Assembly: GCA_007692605.1 (NCBI GenBank)
Contig: REBS01000106.1
Coordinates: 1 to 55,518 of the forward strand
DNA from: Gemmatimonadales bacterium
GTDB lineage: Bacteria > Gemmatimonadota > Gemmatimonadetes > Longimicrobiales > Gaopeijiaceae
Direction: 5' to 3'
Length of the DNA: 55,518 nt
This document shows positions 34,743 through 41,871 of this stretch, piece by piece. Made by a program: the position numbers and the translations under genes. How positions within the stretch are numbered: position 1 is the stretch's first letter; each line of letters opens with the position of its first letter. The notes under the pieces are model-generated. The model saw only the letters and a program-made list of their open reading frames with translations. It did no database searches and had not been told where the DNA came from.

Positions 34743-36258
34743 CCCCGTCGATCCCCGCGCGAACCGGAGCGGCGGGCAGATTCGAAGCGTTCGTGAAGAT
34801 CACGAAGATCCGCTCTTCACCGCTGTCGCTGACCAGGTAGCCCGAGAGCGCGTTCGAATGGCTGATCGTGCCCGTCTTGGCGAAGACGCGCCCGCGCAGC
34901 TCGGGGAGCCGGGAGGAGAGCGTGGTGTTTACCTTGCCCGGTTCGGCCATGGCCAGCCGGAAGTGAGGCCCCCACGGCCGTTCGGCCGCCCAGCGCAGGG
35001 TCATGGCGAGCGCGCGCGGTGAGATCAGGTTGTAGCCCGCGAGCCCCGAGCCGTCACGGAAGTGCAGGTCTTCGGCTTCGATGCCCGCACCCTGCACCAG
35101 CGTCTCGGTAATCACCTCGAAGCCTTCGTCCCAGCTCCCCTTGGTGCCGAACTCCGCACCGAGCACCCGCACGAGCTGCTCCGTCATCCAGTTCTGGCTC
35201 ACCTCTAGAATCTCGCGCACCAGCTCCGACAGGGGCGGCGAGGCCATCCCCGCGATCCGCACGCTCCCCGTGCACACCGGCAACTCTCCGGCCCGACATC
35301 CCCCGAGGACCGGCTCGCCGGGGTTCCAGAGGATCTCGAGGCCCCCCTCGATAGGGATGCCCCTGCCCTCGATCGCCCGGTACAGGGCGTTGGCGGCCTG
35401 CCGCACCGGATCGCGCTGTGCCCGGCTCAGGGTGCGGCGGGCCCCAGGGGTGATCATGCCTTCGAGAACCCAGCGACGGGACTCGGGCAGGTACTGGTCG
35501 CGCACATCGACGCCACCCCCGGCGGGGACCGTCACCAGCCGGCTTTCGACGAAGCTGCCACCCCCCATGGGGCGCCAGTTCACCGTGGCCGGGTCGCCGG
35601 GCGCCGCCCCCCCGGTTACCTCGATCTCGAGCTCGCCCATCCCGATGGCGAAGGCCCCGCCCGTGGCCGCCGCGGTGCGCGGCAGGTTTCCGACCAGCCA
35701 CGCGGTGGGTACCGACGTCGAATCCCACGCCGACACGTCGACCATCAGCCGGCCCTCGATCCGGCGAACCCCCGCAGAGACCAGGGAGTCGGCGAGCGCT
35801 TCGACCGCGGCGTCGGCCGACGCGTGAAAGGGCTCACCCAGCGAGGGGTCGCCCGTGCCGGGCACGAACAGGTCGCCGGTGATCCGGCCGTCGGGGTCGG
35901 GGGGGAGCTCGGCCAGGAAGACCGTCTCGAAGCGGTGCTCCGGTCCCAGGAGCTCCAGCGCCGCCGCCGTCACCGGGATCTTCATGTTCGAGGCGGGAGC
36001 GAACCGAAGGTCGGGGTTGCGCGCGTATAGAATCTCGCCGGTCGAGGCCTCCATGAGGAGAAGGCCCCAATGGACCCGATCGAGGGGACGGGTACCGGTG
36101 ATGGCATCGACGCGAACGTCGAGGGGAGCGGTGGCCCGCGCGTCCTCGGCGGCCGCCTGAGCGAGCGTGTCCGTCGGCGTGAGGGCGCAGGCCAGGATCA
36201 TCATCGCCAGGCCCCCGACAAGGGGTCGGACGGGATCCGGCCACGCGGTGTGCCTCAT
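34717..36258 (-). CDS. dacB: D-alanyl-D-alanine carboxypeptidase/endopeptidase, PBP4 type
   Basis: 513 residues, exported (signal LVGGLAMMILACALTPTDTLA). A peptidase S13 penicillin-binding protein that trims or cleaves peptidoglycan cross-links in the periplasm. Catalytic motifs are S90-N-M-K93 (APASNMKI), S-x-N in EVSQNWMTEQL and K-T-G in VFAKTGTISHSNALSGY. The large insert between the first two motifs, typical of class C PBPs, is present. Its ATG overlaps the ybjQ stop as ATGA. It is the last of a run with an ECF sigma and anti-sigma, which suggests that this cell-wall enzyme may be under envelope-stress control; that is inference. Confidence 0.9.
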   Translation of the reverse strand: MRHTAWPDPVRPLVGGLAMMILACALTPTDTLAQAAAEDARATAPLDVRVDAITGTRPLDRVHWGLLLMEASTGEILYARNPDLRFAPASNMKIPVTAAALELLGPEHRFETVFLAELPPDPDGRITGDLFVPGTGDPSLGEPFHASADAAVEALADSLVSAGVRRIEGRLMVDVSAWDSTSVPTAWLVGNLPRTAAATGGAFAIGMGELEIEVTGGAAPGDPATVNWRPMGGGSFVESRLVTVPAGGGVDVRDQYLPESRRWVLEGMITPGARRTLSRAQRDPVRQAANALYRAIEGRGIPIEGGLEILWNPGEPVLGGCRAGELPVCTGSVRIAGMASPPLSELVREILEVSQNWMTEQLVRVLGAEFGTKGSWDEGFEVITETLVQGAGIEAEDLHFRDGSGLAGYNLISPRALAMTLRWAAERPWGPHFRLAMAEPGKVNTTLSSRLPELRGRVFAKTGTISHSNALSGYLVSDSGEERIFVIFTNASNLPAAPVRAGIDGVTREFARP

Positions 36259-36599
36259 TCGGCCTCCCCGGCCCCTCCCGAATCTCGCTCGAGCACGACG
36301 GCGGTTCCGTAGCAGAGGATCTCCGAGGCGCCCGACATGATCTTCGAGGTCTGGAACCGCGTGCAGAGCACGGCATTCGCACCGAGCTTCTCGGCCTCTT
36401 CGATCATGCGGTCGAGTGCCTGTTCACGTGACTGCGCCATCATCTTGGTGTACTCGGGGATTTCGCCCCCCACCAGGTAGCGGAGCCAGGCCAGGATGTC
36501 CTTGCCGAAGTGCTTCGTGCGGATGGTGTTTCCACGCACCAGTCCCAGGGTTCGGCGCACCCGCGTTCCCGTGATCTCACTGGTCGTGGTCACCACCAT
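36255..36599 (-). CDS. YbjQ/UPF0145-family protein
   Basis: 114 residues, slightly over the family norm because of a charged C-terminal tail. Conserved phrases are TTTSEITGTRVRRTLGLVRGN, EYTKMMAQSREQALDRM, GANAVLCTRF and LCYGTAVVLE. The fold forms pentamers in solved structures; the role is unknown, although it is sometimes listed as a heavy-metal-binding domain. It starts 12 bases after the anti-sigma gene and overlaps dacB by 4 bases. Confidence 0.88.
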   Translation of the reverse strand: MVVTTTSEITGTRVRRTLGLVRGNTIRTKHFGKDILAWLRYLVGGEIPEYTKMMAQSREQALDRMIEEAEKLGANAVLCTRFQTSKIMSGASEILCYGTAVVLERDSGGAGEAE

Positions 36600-36611
36600 G
36601 ACGGATTCGGC

Positions 36612-37100
36612 TCAGCGTTCGATGTCATTGTATGGGTCATTGAGCCACTCCCGGTAGCGGTCGTGAATGACCGTGGCGAAGAGCAGCAGGACCCCGATCC
36701 CGACGGCACTCGTGGCCAGCTTCTCCCACGAGGGGGCCGGCGAGGTAAAGTATACGAAGGTCACGTGCGAGAACCAGGCGAGCACGCCCACGGTCAGGAA
36801 GATCCAGCCCATGGGCCGGGCCAGCCGTCGGTTCACGGCCCCCCAGATCGAGCGGCGGGGATCGGGGCCCGGGAGCTGGATCCCGGACAGGTCCTCGTGC
36901 AGGGACCGGTAGAGCGCCAGCTCCCGCTCCAGTTCGGTCGAGCGGGCCAGGACGGCGTCCACCTCGGCGCGCTCGGCAGGCGAGAGCTCGCCATCGATAT
37001 AGCGCATCAGGGTTTCGCGGCTCACCCCGGACATGCCCGCGGGCTCGGCCCGGGCCTCGCGGTCGCCGGTCAGTCCGGGGTCTTCGTGCGTACCGGTCAC
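36612..37100 (-). CDS. membrane anti-sigma factor without a zinc motif
   Basis: 162 residues. The N-terminal part has the helix of anti-sigma domains (MRYIDGELSPAERAEVDAVL), then two membrane segments (WIFLTVGVLAWFSHVTFVYF and LATSAVGIGVLLLFATVI). The His-x3-Cys-x2-Cys of the zinc-binding anti-sigma domain is absent; the protein has no cysteine. The GTG start at 37100 overlaps the sigma stop as GTGA, the usual arrangement for a sigma/anti-sigma pair. The external signal is unknown. Confidence 0.8.
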   Translation of the reverse strand: MTGTHEDPGLTGDREARAEPAGMSGVSRETLMRYIDGELSPAERAEVDAVLARSTELERELALYRSLHEDLSGIQLPGPDPRRSIWGAVNRRLARPMGWIFLTVGVLAWFSHVTFVYFTSPAPSWEKLATSAVGIGVLLLFATVIHDRYREWLNDPYNDIER

Positions 37101-37723
37101 GGGTATTCGGCTCCCATTTCATCGAGCGCGTCGCGCAGCGCCTTTCGGGCGTGGTAGAGTCGGCTCGCCACCGTCCCCTCGGGGATCTCGAGGATCGACG
37201 CGATCTCCTGGTAGCGGAAGCCCTCGAGCTCCTTCAGGACCAGGATTTCACGCTGATCGTCGGGGACTCGTTCGAGGGCACGCCAGAGCAGACGCCGGGC
37301 TTCGGTGCGTTCGCGGTGGCGCTTCGCACTGCTGGGGGTCTCGTCCGGACGGAACTCCAGGATGTCGTCCTCGACGACTTCGACCCGGAATCGGGCCGCA
37401 CGGCTGCGCAACTGATCCCGACACTGGTTTCTCAGGATCTGGAAGAACCAGGGACCGAACGCACGTCGGGTGTCGAAGCGCGAGAGATTTTGAAAGGCCT
37501 TCACGAACGCCTCCTGCAATGCGTCGCGGGCATCGTCTGGATTGCCCATCATTCCCAGGGCCACGCGGAATCCCTGGGGCTCGTAGGCTCGGACCAGGGG
37601 CTCGTAGAAGCGGGAGTCACCACTCCGGCACTTCTGGATCAGCTCGCGTTCAACCTCCGGTTGCACGGGCGCTCCTTCGCGGCGGTTCATTCCAGGTACG
37701 GACGGTCCCCGCGCATTCTTCAT
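37097..37723 (-). CDS. ECF-type RNA polymerase sigma factor
   Basis: 208 residues. Region 2 covers about 30-100 (FYEPLVRAYEPQGFRVALGM, DARDALQEAFVKAFQNLSRF) and region 4 about 140-200 (LERVPDDQREILVLKELEG, YQEIASILEIPEGTVASRLY). The domain order is that of minimal ECF sigma factors. The ATG at 37723 or one at 37690 may be the true start; neither has a good ribosome site. The stop overlaps the anti-sigma start. It lies 30 bases behind the class V aminotransferase gene. It probably controls an envelope regulon including its own operon. Confidence 0.9.
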   Translation of the reverse strand: MKNARGPSVPGMNRREGAPVQPEVERELIQKCRSGDSRFYEPLVRAYEPQGFRVALGMMGNPDDARDALQEAFVKAFQNLSRFDTRRAFGPWFFQILRNQCRDQLRSRAARFRVEVVEDDILEFRPDETPSSAKRHRERTEARRLLWRALERVPDDQREILVLKELEGFRYQEIASILEIPEGTVASRLYHARKALRDALDEMGAEYP

Positions 37724-37753
37724 CGCAGGGGGGGACAGGGAGGTCGAGCCGGT

Positions 37754-38950
37754 TCATCGGCGGGCGTCCGGACGCAGGGTGCGGAGGGCGTCGAGGGCCT
37801 CGTCGACCTCCTCTTCGGTGTTGTACGCGTGAGGCGAGATGCGGAGGGCGCCATCGACCCCCTGATCGTCGTAGTCCAGGACTGCCGAGCTCCGGTCCAC
37901 CCACGAGGTACGGATCCCGCGTTCGCGGAGTTTCCGGACCCACGTCTCGGTCGCCCCCTCGAGATGGACCGTGACGATCGCGCACAGCTCCGGGCCACGG
38001 TCGAGGACCCGGGAACCCTCGATCGAATCGAGTCCGGTTCGAAGCCGATCGGCCAGGGCGCGGGACCGGTCCCGGATCGCCTCGATCCCGGTGTCGAGCG
38101 CGTAGCGGGCCGCCGCACCGGTGCCCAGCACGAGGGCCCACGAGAACTCCCAGTTCTCGAAGCGGCGGGCGTCGGGGGCGGGCTGCGCCAGGTCCTTCGT
38201 AACCCAGTCGGCTCCTCTCAGGTCGGGAAACAGGGGGGTGAGGCCGCGCTCGAGGGCCTCCGGCGCGATGTAGAGGAATCCCGAGCCCCGTGGGCCCCGC
38301 AGGAACTTGCGCGAGGTGGCCGACAGGAAGGTGGCTCCGAGGGCTTCGACATCGAGGGGCATCTGGCCGACCGACTGACAGGCGTCGACCAGGAAAGGAA
38401 TGCCGAACTCTCGGCAGAATGCGCCCACGGGGGCGGGGTCCTGAACCAGGCCGGAGCTGGTCGGGATATGGGTCATCGCCACCAGTCGCGGGCGCTTGCG
38501 GCGAGCCAGATCGACGAGGGCGCCGGTGTCGACGCCCCCCTCGGGAGCATCTGGGGCGATGAGGGTCTCGATGTTCAACCGCTCCTCGAGCGACAGGTAC
38601 ATCAGGTGGTTCGAGACGTAGTCGTTGCGGGTGGTCAGGATGCGGTCGCCCGCGCGAAAGGGGATCGCCGAGAGCGCCTGGGCGAACCCGACCGTCGCGT
38701 TCTCGACGAAGGCCACCGAGCCCCGGGGGGCCCCGAGGAGGGCTTCGACGGACCGATAGGCCTCGTCGATTCGATCCGCGCGCGCATCGGCCGCTTCGTA
38801 GCCCCCCAGCTCGACTTCGGCTTGAAGGTGCTCTGCGATCGCGGTCTGCACCGGTCGGGGGGTGAGGGCCGCCCCCGCGTTGTTCAGGTGAATGCCGTGG
38901 ACGACGCCGGGGGTGTCTTCGCGGAGTCGGTGCACTTCGGCGGCGGTCAC
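37754..38950 (-). CDS. class V aminotransferase-fold PLP enzyme
   Basis: 398 residues related to cysteine desulfurases and isopenicillin-N epimerases. The PLP lysine is in SATSRKFLRGPRGSGFLY; other motifs are HLNNAGAALTPRPVQ, FVENATVGFAQAL, THIPTSSGLVQDP and FLVDACQSVGQMP. The C-terminus lacks a clear catalytic cysteine loop, so a desulfurase role is less likely than a lyase, epimerase or transaminase one. The GTG at 38950 is chosen at the start of the fold; no ribosome site supports it, and an upstream in-frame ATG at 39037 is possible. The substrate is unknown. Confidence 0.8.
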   Translation of the reverse strand: MTAAEVHRLREDTPGVVHGIHLNNAGAALTPRPVQTAIAEHLQAEVELGGYEAADARADRIDEAYRSVEALLGAPRGSVAFVENATVGFAQALSAIPFRAGDRILTTRNDYVSNHLMYLSLEERLNIETLIAPDAPEGGVDTGALVDLARRKRPRLVAMTHIPTSSGLVQDPAPVGAFCREFGIPFLVDACQSVGQMPLDVEALGATFLSATSRKFLRGPRGSGFLYIAPEALERGLTPLFPDLRGADWVTKDLAQPAPDARRFENWEFSWALVLGTGAAARYALDTGIEAIRDRSRALADRLRTGLDSIEGSRVLDRGPELCAIVTVHLEGATETWVRKLRERGIRTSWVDRSSAVLDYDDQGVDGALRISPHAYNTEEEVDEALDALRTLRPDARR

Positions 38951-39302
38951 GTGGCAGGAGTCCCGGGTCGGAGGAGGGAGTGTTCGGCACACGCCCCTGG
39001 AAGCGCGGCGGGACGAGGTTCGGGGTGTAACCCGCACAAGGTAGGGACGTCCGGCGCCGTTGCCAAACCCCGGAGGGCCACTCCCGTTCTCCGATCCCCC
39101 CTCGCCAAGGAAGTCCCATACTCACATGGAGTCACCCGACGGGCCCGGCTAGCCTTCGTGTCCGGAAGCGGCAGCGGGGCGAACCGCGGGATTCCGAACG
39201 CTCGTCCCGGCGGAGACGCGTCCCGCTACTGCCGACCGGGCGTCCTCTTTCGAGTGGAGCTTTCGAACGGAGCGTTTCATTCCCAAATGCAAGGAGACAA
39301 CC
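38951..39302. promoter_or_regulatory. 352-base divergent gap before the small Cys-peptide operon
   Basis: No gene was recognised here. It must hold the promoters of the aminotransferase/sigma run (minus) and the peptide operon (plus). It is GC-rich with no clear -35/-10 pair. Near the plus-strand end it holds a 13-bp direct repeat (39247-39272) and the AAGGAG ribosome site of the peptide gene. Confidence 0.5.
39247..39272 (+). repeat. 13-bp tandem direct repeat before the Cys-peptide gene
   Basis: CTTTCGAGTGGAG followed at once by CTTTCGAACGGAG, differing at two positions, then a partial third (CGTTTC). It lies about 30 bases before the peptide start. Tandem repeats at this place may be a regulator binding site. 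Confidence 0.5.
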
Positions 39303-39545
39303 ATGTTCAAGAACCTGACCCTGCCCAGCCTGATGCTGGCGGCCACCGTGGCCTTCCTGGGGGCACCCAGTTCGCAGATCGCGGCCGCGACCTGCGGAGG
39401 CCCGGGAGAAGTCCTCTGCAAGACGAACGAGGCCTGCGCGGGCATTCTGTTCTTCAGGCAGTGCACGACCACCTACGACTACTGGCAGAGCGACGAGGAG
39501 GAGCCGGAGTACCCCGAGACGACCAACACGATCGGATTCCATTGA
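39303..39545 (+). CDS. small exported cysteine-containing peptide
   Basis: 80 residues. A signal peptide (LPSLMLAATVAFLGAPSSQIAAA) is followed by a short mature part with four cysteines (CGGPGEVLCKTNEACAG and FRQC), then an acidic tail (QSDEEEPEYPETTNT). The ATG follows a strong AAGGAG, better than most genes here, which suggests high expression. No family is recognised. The plan of a signal peptide plus a small Cys-rich tail next to propeller proteins recalls the NVEALA-type peptides of Bacteroidota, but the sequence is not clearly related. Two disulfides are possible. It heads a three-gene unit with a thioredoxin-like protein and a membrane propeller. Confidence 0.7.
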   Translation: MFKNLTLPSLMLAATVAFLGAPSSQIAAATCGGPGEVLCKTNEACAGILFFRQCTTTYDYWQSDEEEPEYPETTNTIGFH

Positions 39546-39575
39546 TTCGACCCGGCGTTTCGAACTGATCCGATC

Positions 39576-40196
39576 ATGACGCTGCGGAAGAGTGACGCCC
39601 GGTTTCCGGTTCGCGGTCTCGCGGACCTGTCGCACCGCCCCTCCCCGGGAGGCCTGACGCCCCTGGGGAGGGTGGTGTGGTCCGCGACGCTCCTGGTCGT
39701 GTTCGCTTTCGGGGGGTGGCGGTGGCACGAGGCTGCCGTCCACCGACCGGTGCAGGTCCTCGACGCCGGAGTGCCGGCGGCCGTGGTCGTGGTGCAGGAG
39801 GGCGATTGCCCCGATCGCCGGGCGGCCCTCGAGCACTGGCTTGTCCGAATGCGCTCCGAGACGGGCGCCGATCAGGGGTTGATCCTTCGTCGTGTGGTGC
39901 TGAGTGGACCGGAGCCCGACGAGGCCACCGAACTCAGCGCCATCCAGCCCCTCGGTGGGGCGGAAGCCGACCGTGTGGTGCGGGCACTCCGCCGCTCGCC
40001 GGAACGACGCACCCCCGTCTTGCTGGTCCTCGACGCCTCGGGCCATACTCTGCTGTCGTTCGGGTTCGAAGCATGGGGGCCCGGTGCCAGACTCGAGCAC
40101 TCTGCCCGCCTCCTGGGGCTCCTTTCCAATCCGGGCGCGGGGTCCGGAGGTCCCGACGCCCCTGTCGAGAGAGAGGGTACGGTATGGAGACGCTGA
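39576..40196 (+). CDS. membrane-anchored thioredoxin-like protein with incomplete active site
   Basis: 206 residues. A single membrane segment near 30-50 (VVWSATLLVVFAFGGW) is followed by a domain with thioredoxin-like order: strand and helix in AAVVVVQEGDCPDRRAALEHW, and the late strand with a probable cis-Pro in TPVLLVLDASGHTLLSFGF. The usual CxxC is CPDR, leaving one cysteine, so it cannot act as a classical disulfide oxidoreductase. It may hold or reduce the cysteines of the peptide encoded 30 bases upstream; that is inferred from position. It overlaps the next gene by 13 bases. No ribosome site is clear. Confidence 0.6.
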   Translation: MTLRKSDARFPVRGLADLSHRPSPGGLTPLGRVVWSATLLVVFAFGGWRWHEAAVHRPVQVLDAGVPAAVVVVQEGDCPDRRAALEHWLVRMRSETGADQGLILRRVVLSGPEPDEATELSAIQPLGGAEADRVVRALRRSPERRTPVLLVLDASGHTLLSFGFEAWGPGARLEHSARLLGLLSNPGAGSGGPDAPVEREGTVWRR

Positions 40197-41620
40197 CCTG
40201 GTTTCTGACCTTCGCGATCCTGTTCATCTGGTTGGTGGTGGGCATCGAGTTGATACGAAGGCCACCGGCCATGCCGTCGGGCTGGAGTGTGACGATCCGG
40301 CGCACCCTGTGGGGTGCGGCGTGGGTCCTGGCCCTCGTGCTGGGGGTGTGGGGGCCGGAGCTGTGGTCCACCACGGGGACCGATCACGCATCCCAGGCTT
40401 CCGTGGGTGTGCCCGTCGAGCTGACCTCGAGTGTCCTGCGCACGCCCTTCGCGGTGCGCACGCAGCGATCGGAGCGCGATCTCGACGGACGGCTGCTTTC
40501 GAGCGAGCGGCGGCTGGGGCTCCAGCTTCCCGTGGCACTGCTGGCCTTTCTGGCCCTGGTGTTTCTGGTGCGGGCGCACGAGGCGCGGGGGGCGGCGGGC
40601 GCGGTCGGCCGCACCGCGATCCTGCTCCTGCCCCTGCTCTGGGCCGGATGCGGCGAGTCTGCACTCGAGAACGACACCCCACGGCCGGATCGCCAGATCG
40701 TCGAGGTGGAGTGGGACACCCTCTTCTACATGGAGCTCGATCTGGATGACACCCTGGTGTACGGGATCGATCACCTCGTGGCGGCGGAGCGTGGGTTCTG
40801 GGCCCTGGATCGGTCGGGATTCCGGGTCGCTCACTTCGACTGGGAGGGCGAGCTCCAGTGGTACGCGGGACAGCGAGGGGCCGGACCCGGGGAGCTGACG
40901 AACCCGCGATCGCTGGATCTGGATCGGGACGGTCGCGTCTGGGTGCTGGACCTGGCCACGAACCGGGTCACGGGGTTCGGGCCCGACGGCGGGTTGGACG
41001 GATCGATCTCGCTGCTGCCCCTCGATGGGGTGCTGCACGCCTTCTCGGTCGGTGCTGCGGGGGATCGGGTGTTCGGGATGGTCATGGGCGACGGGCTGAC
41101 CCCGGTGTCGGTGGACGCCCGGGGCCGGGTTGAAACCGGAAGCACGATCATGCTCAACGACGTCCGGGGGGTATCGGGAATCGCCCTGCAGGGCGTCGTG
41201 ACCGGTGCCGCCGACCGGGATCGGTGGGCCTACGGGTTCGTCATGGGAGACGGGTTCTATCTGATGGACGGGGTGGAACTCGGACGCGGCCGGATTCCGT
41301 ATCCCGAGGCCGTCCCCTTTCCCGGGCTCGTCGTGCGGGAGACCGAAGGGGCGGACGCGTCGACCCGCACCCAGCAGCTCAGCGAGCCGCACTTTGCCGC
41401 GGGGTCGATCACGTCGACCGGCGAGAAGCTGCTGGTTCGATTCAGGGGAGAGAAGCCCGCCCGGGGCCGGCTTCTGGATGTCTACGACTTCGAGTCGGGG
41501 GAATACGAGGAAACGCTGATCCTTCCTCGTGCCGGACCCATCGCGGCGTGGGGCGAGCGGATCGTGATTGCCTGGAATGATCCGGCGCCCCGCCTGATGG
41601 TGATTCGGGCTCGGCGCTGA
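40184..41620 (+). CDS. membrane protein fused to a six-bladed beta-propeller
   Basis: 478 residues. Three membrane segments (LTWFLTFAILFIWLVVGIEL, LWGAAWVLALVLGVWG, LPVALLAFLALVFLV) precede a fourth hydrophobic stretch ending in a lipobox-like site, AILLLPLLWAGCGES. The rest (about 160-478) is a 6-bladed propeller of the NHL-like kind, with FWALDRSGFRVAHFDWEGEL and LDLDRDGRVWVLDLATNRVT. It looks like a short membrane protein joined in frame to a propeller lipoprotein. The ATG at 40184 lies inside the thioredoxin-like gene. A hairpin follows the stop, and it is the last gene of this unit. Confidence 0.65.
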   Translation: METLTWFLTFAILFIWLVVGIELIRRPPAMPSGWSVTIRRTLWGAAWVLALVLGVWGPELWSTTGTDHASQASVGVPVELTSSVLRTPFAVRTQRSERDLDGRLLSSERRLGLQLPVALLAFLALVFLVRAHEARGAAGAVGRTAILLLPLLWAGCGESALENDTPRPDRQIVEVEWDTLFYMELDLDDTLVYGIDHLVAAERGFWALDRSGFRVAHFDWEGELQWYAGQRGAGPGELTNPRSLDLDRDGRVWVLDLATNRVTGFGPDGGLDGSISLLPLDGVLHAFSVGAAGDRVFGMVMGDGLTPVSVDARGRVETGSTIMLNDVRGVSGIALQGVVTGAADRDRWAYGFVMGDGFYLMDGVELGRGRIPYPEAVPFPGLVVRETEGADASTRTQQLSEPHFAAGSITSTGEKLLVRFRGEKPARGRLLDVYDFESGEYEETLILPRAGPIAAWGERIVIAWNDPAPRLMVIRARR

Positions 41621-41646
41621 GGGAGGGCTGCTGCTGGGCCCCTCCC
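41621..41646 (+). terminator. candidate terminator hairpin after the membrane-propeller gene
   Basis: GGGAGGG and CCCTCCC (7-bp stem, 12-base loop) begin directly after the stop codon. No T-run follows, so intrinsic termination is uncertain. Confidence 0.35.
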
Positions 41647-41733
41647 ACGGGGGCACCGGGGCCAATCGATCGGCGTCCGTTTGGCCAGTCGGCTTCCTGC
41701 GAGGCCTGATGGGGCTGTTTGTGGGTTTGCGTG

Positions 41734-41755
41734 CCCTACGTGAGGTGCCGTAGGG
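41734..41755. repeat. inverted repeat upstream of the TonB-plug protein gene
   Basis: CCCTACG and CGTAGGG separated by 8 bases, in the 251-base gap before 41872. It is a possible operator or leader structure. Nothing else was recognised in the gap. Confidence 0.4.
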
Positions 41756-41871
41756 TAGATAGGTGGACACGGGCGACCCGTCTGCCCATGCGCGGCCCGG
41801 TGGAATGGAGACTGCGATGACGGAGTCGAGTCTTCCTTGAAGGACTGGAGGCCCCTGGGAGGTGAAACAGG

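Noticed and set aside
37754-38950. Second cysteine desulfurase (SufS/IscS)
   Set aside because: It shares the class V fold but lacks a clear persulfide cysteine loop and is not linked to Fe-S genes; called only as a class V PLP enzyme.
39303-39545. Lanthipeptide or other modified-peptide precursor
   Set aside because: It has a Sec signal instead of a leader peptide, and no modification enzyme such as a LanM, radical-SAM or YcaO protein is nearby.
37151-39568. Plus-strand open frame of about 800 codons
   Set aside because: It runs antisense to the sigma factor and aminotransferase genes and over the small peptide gene in another frame; no recognisable domain.
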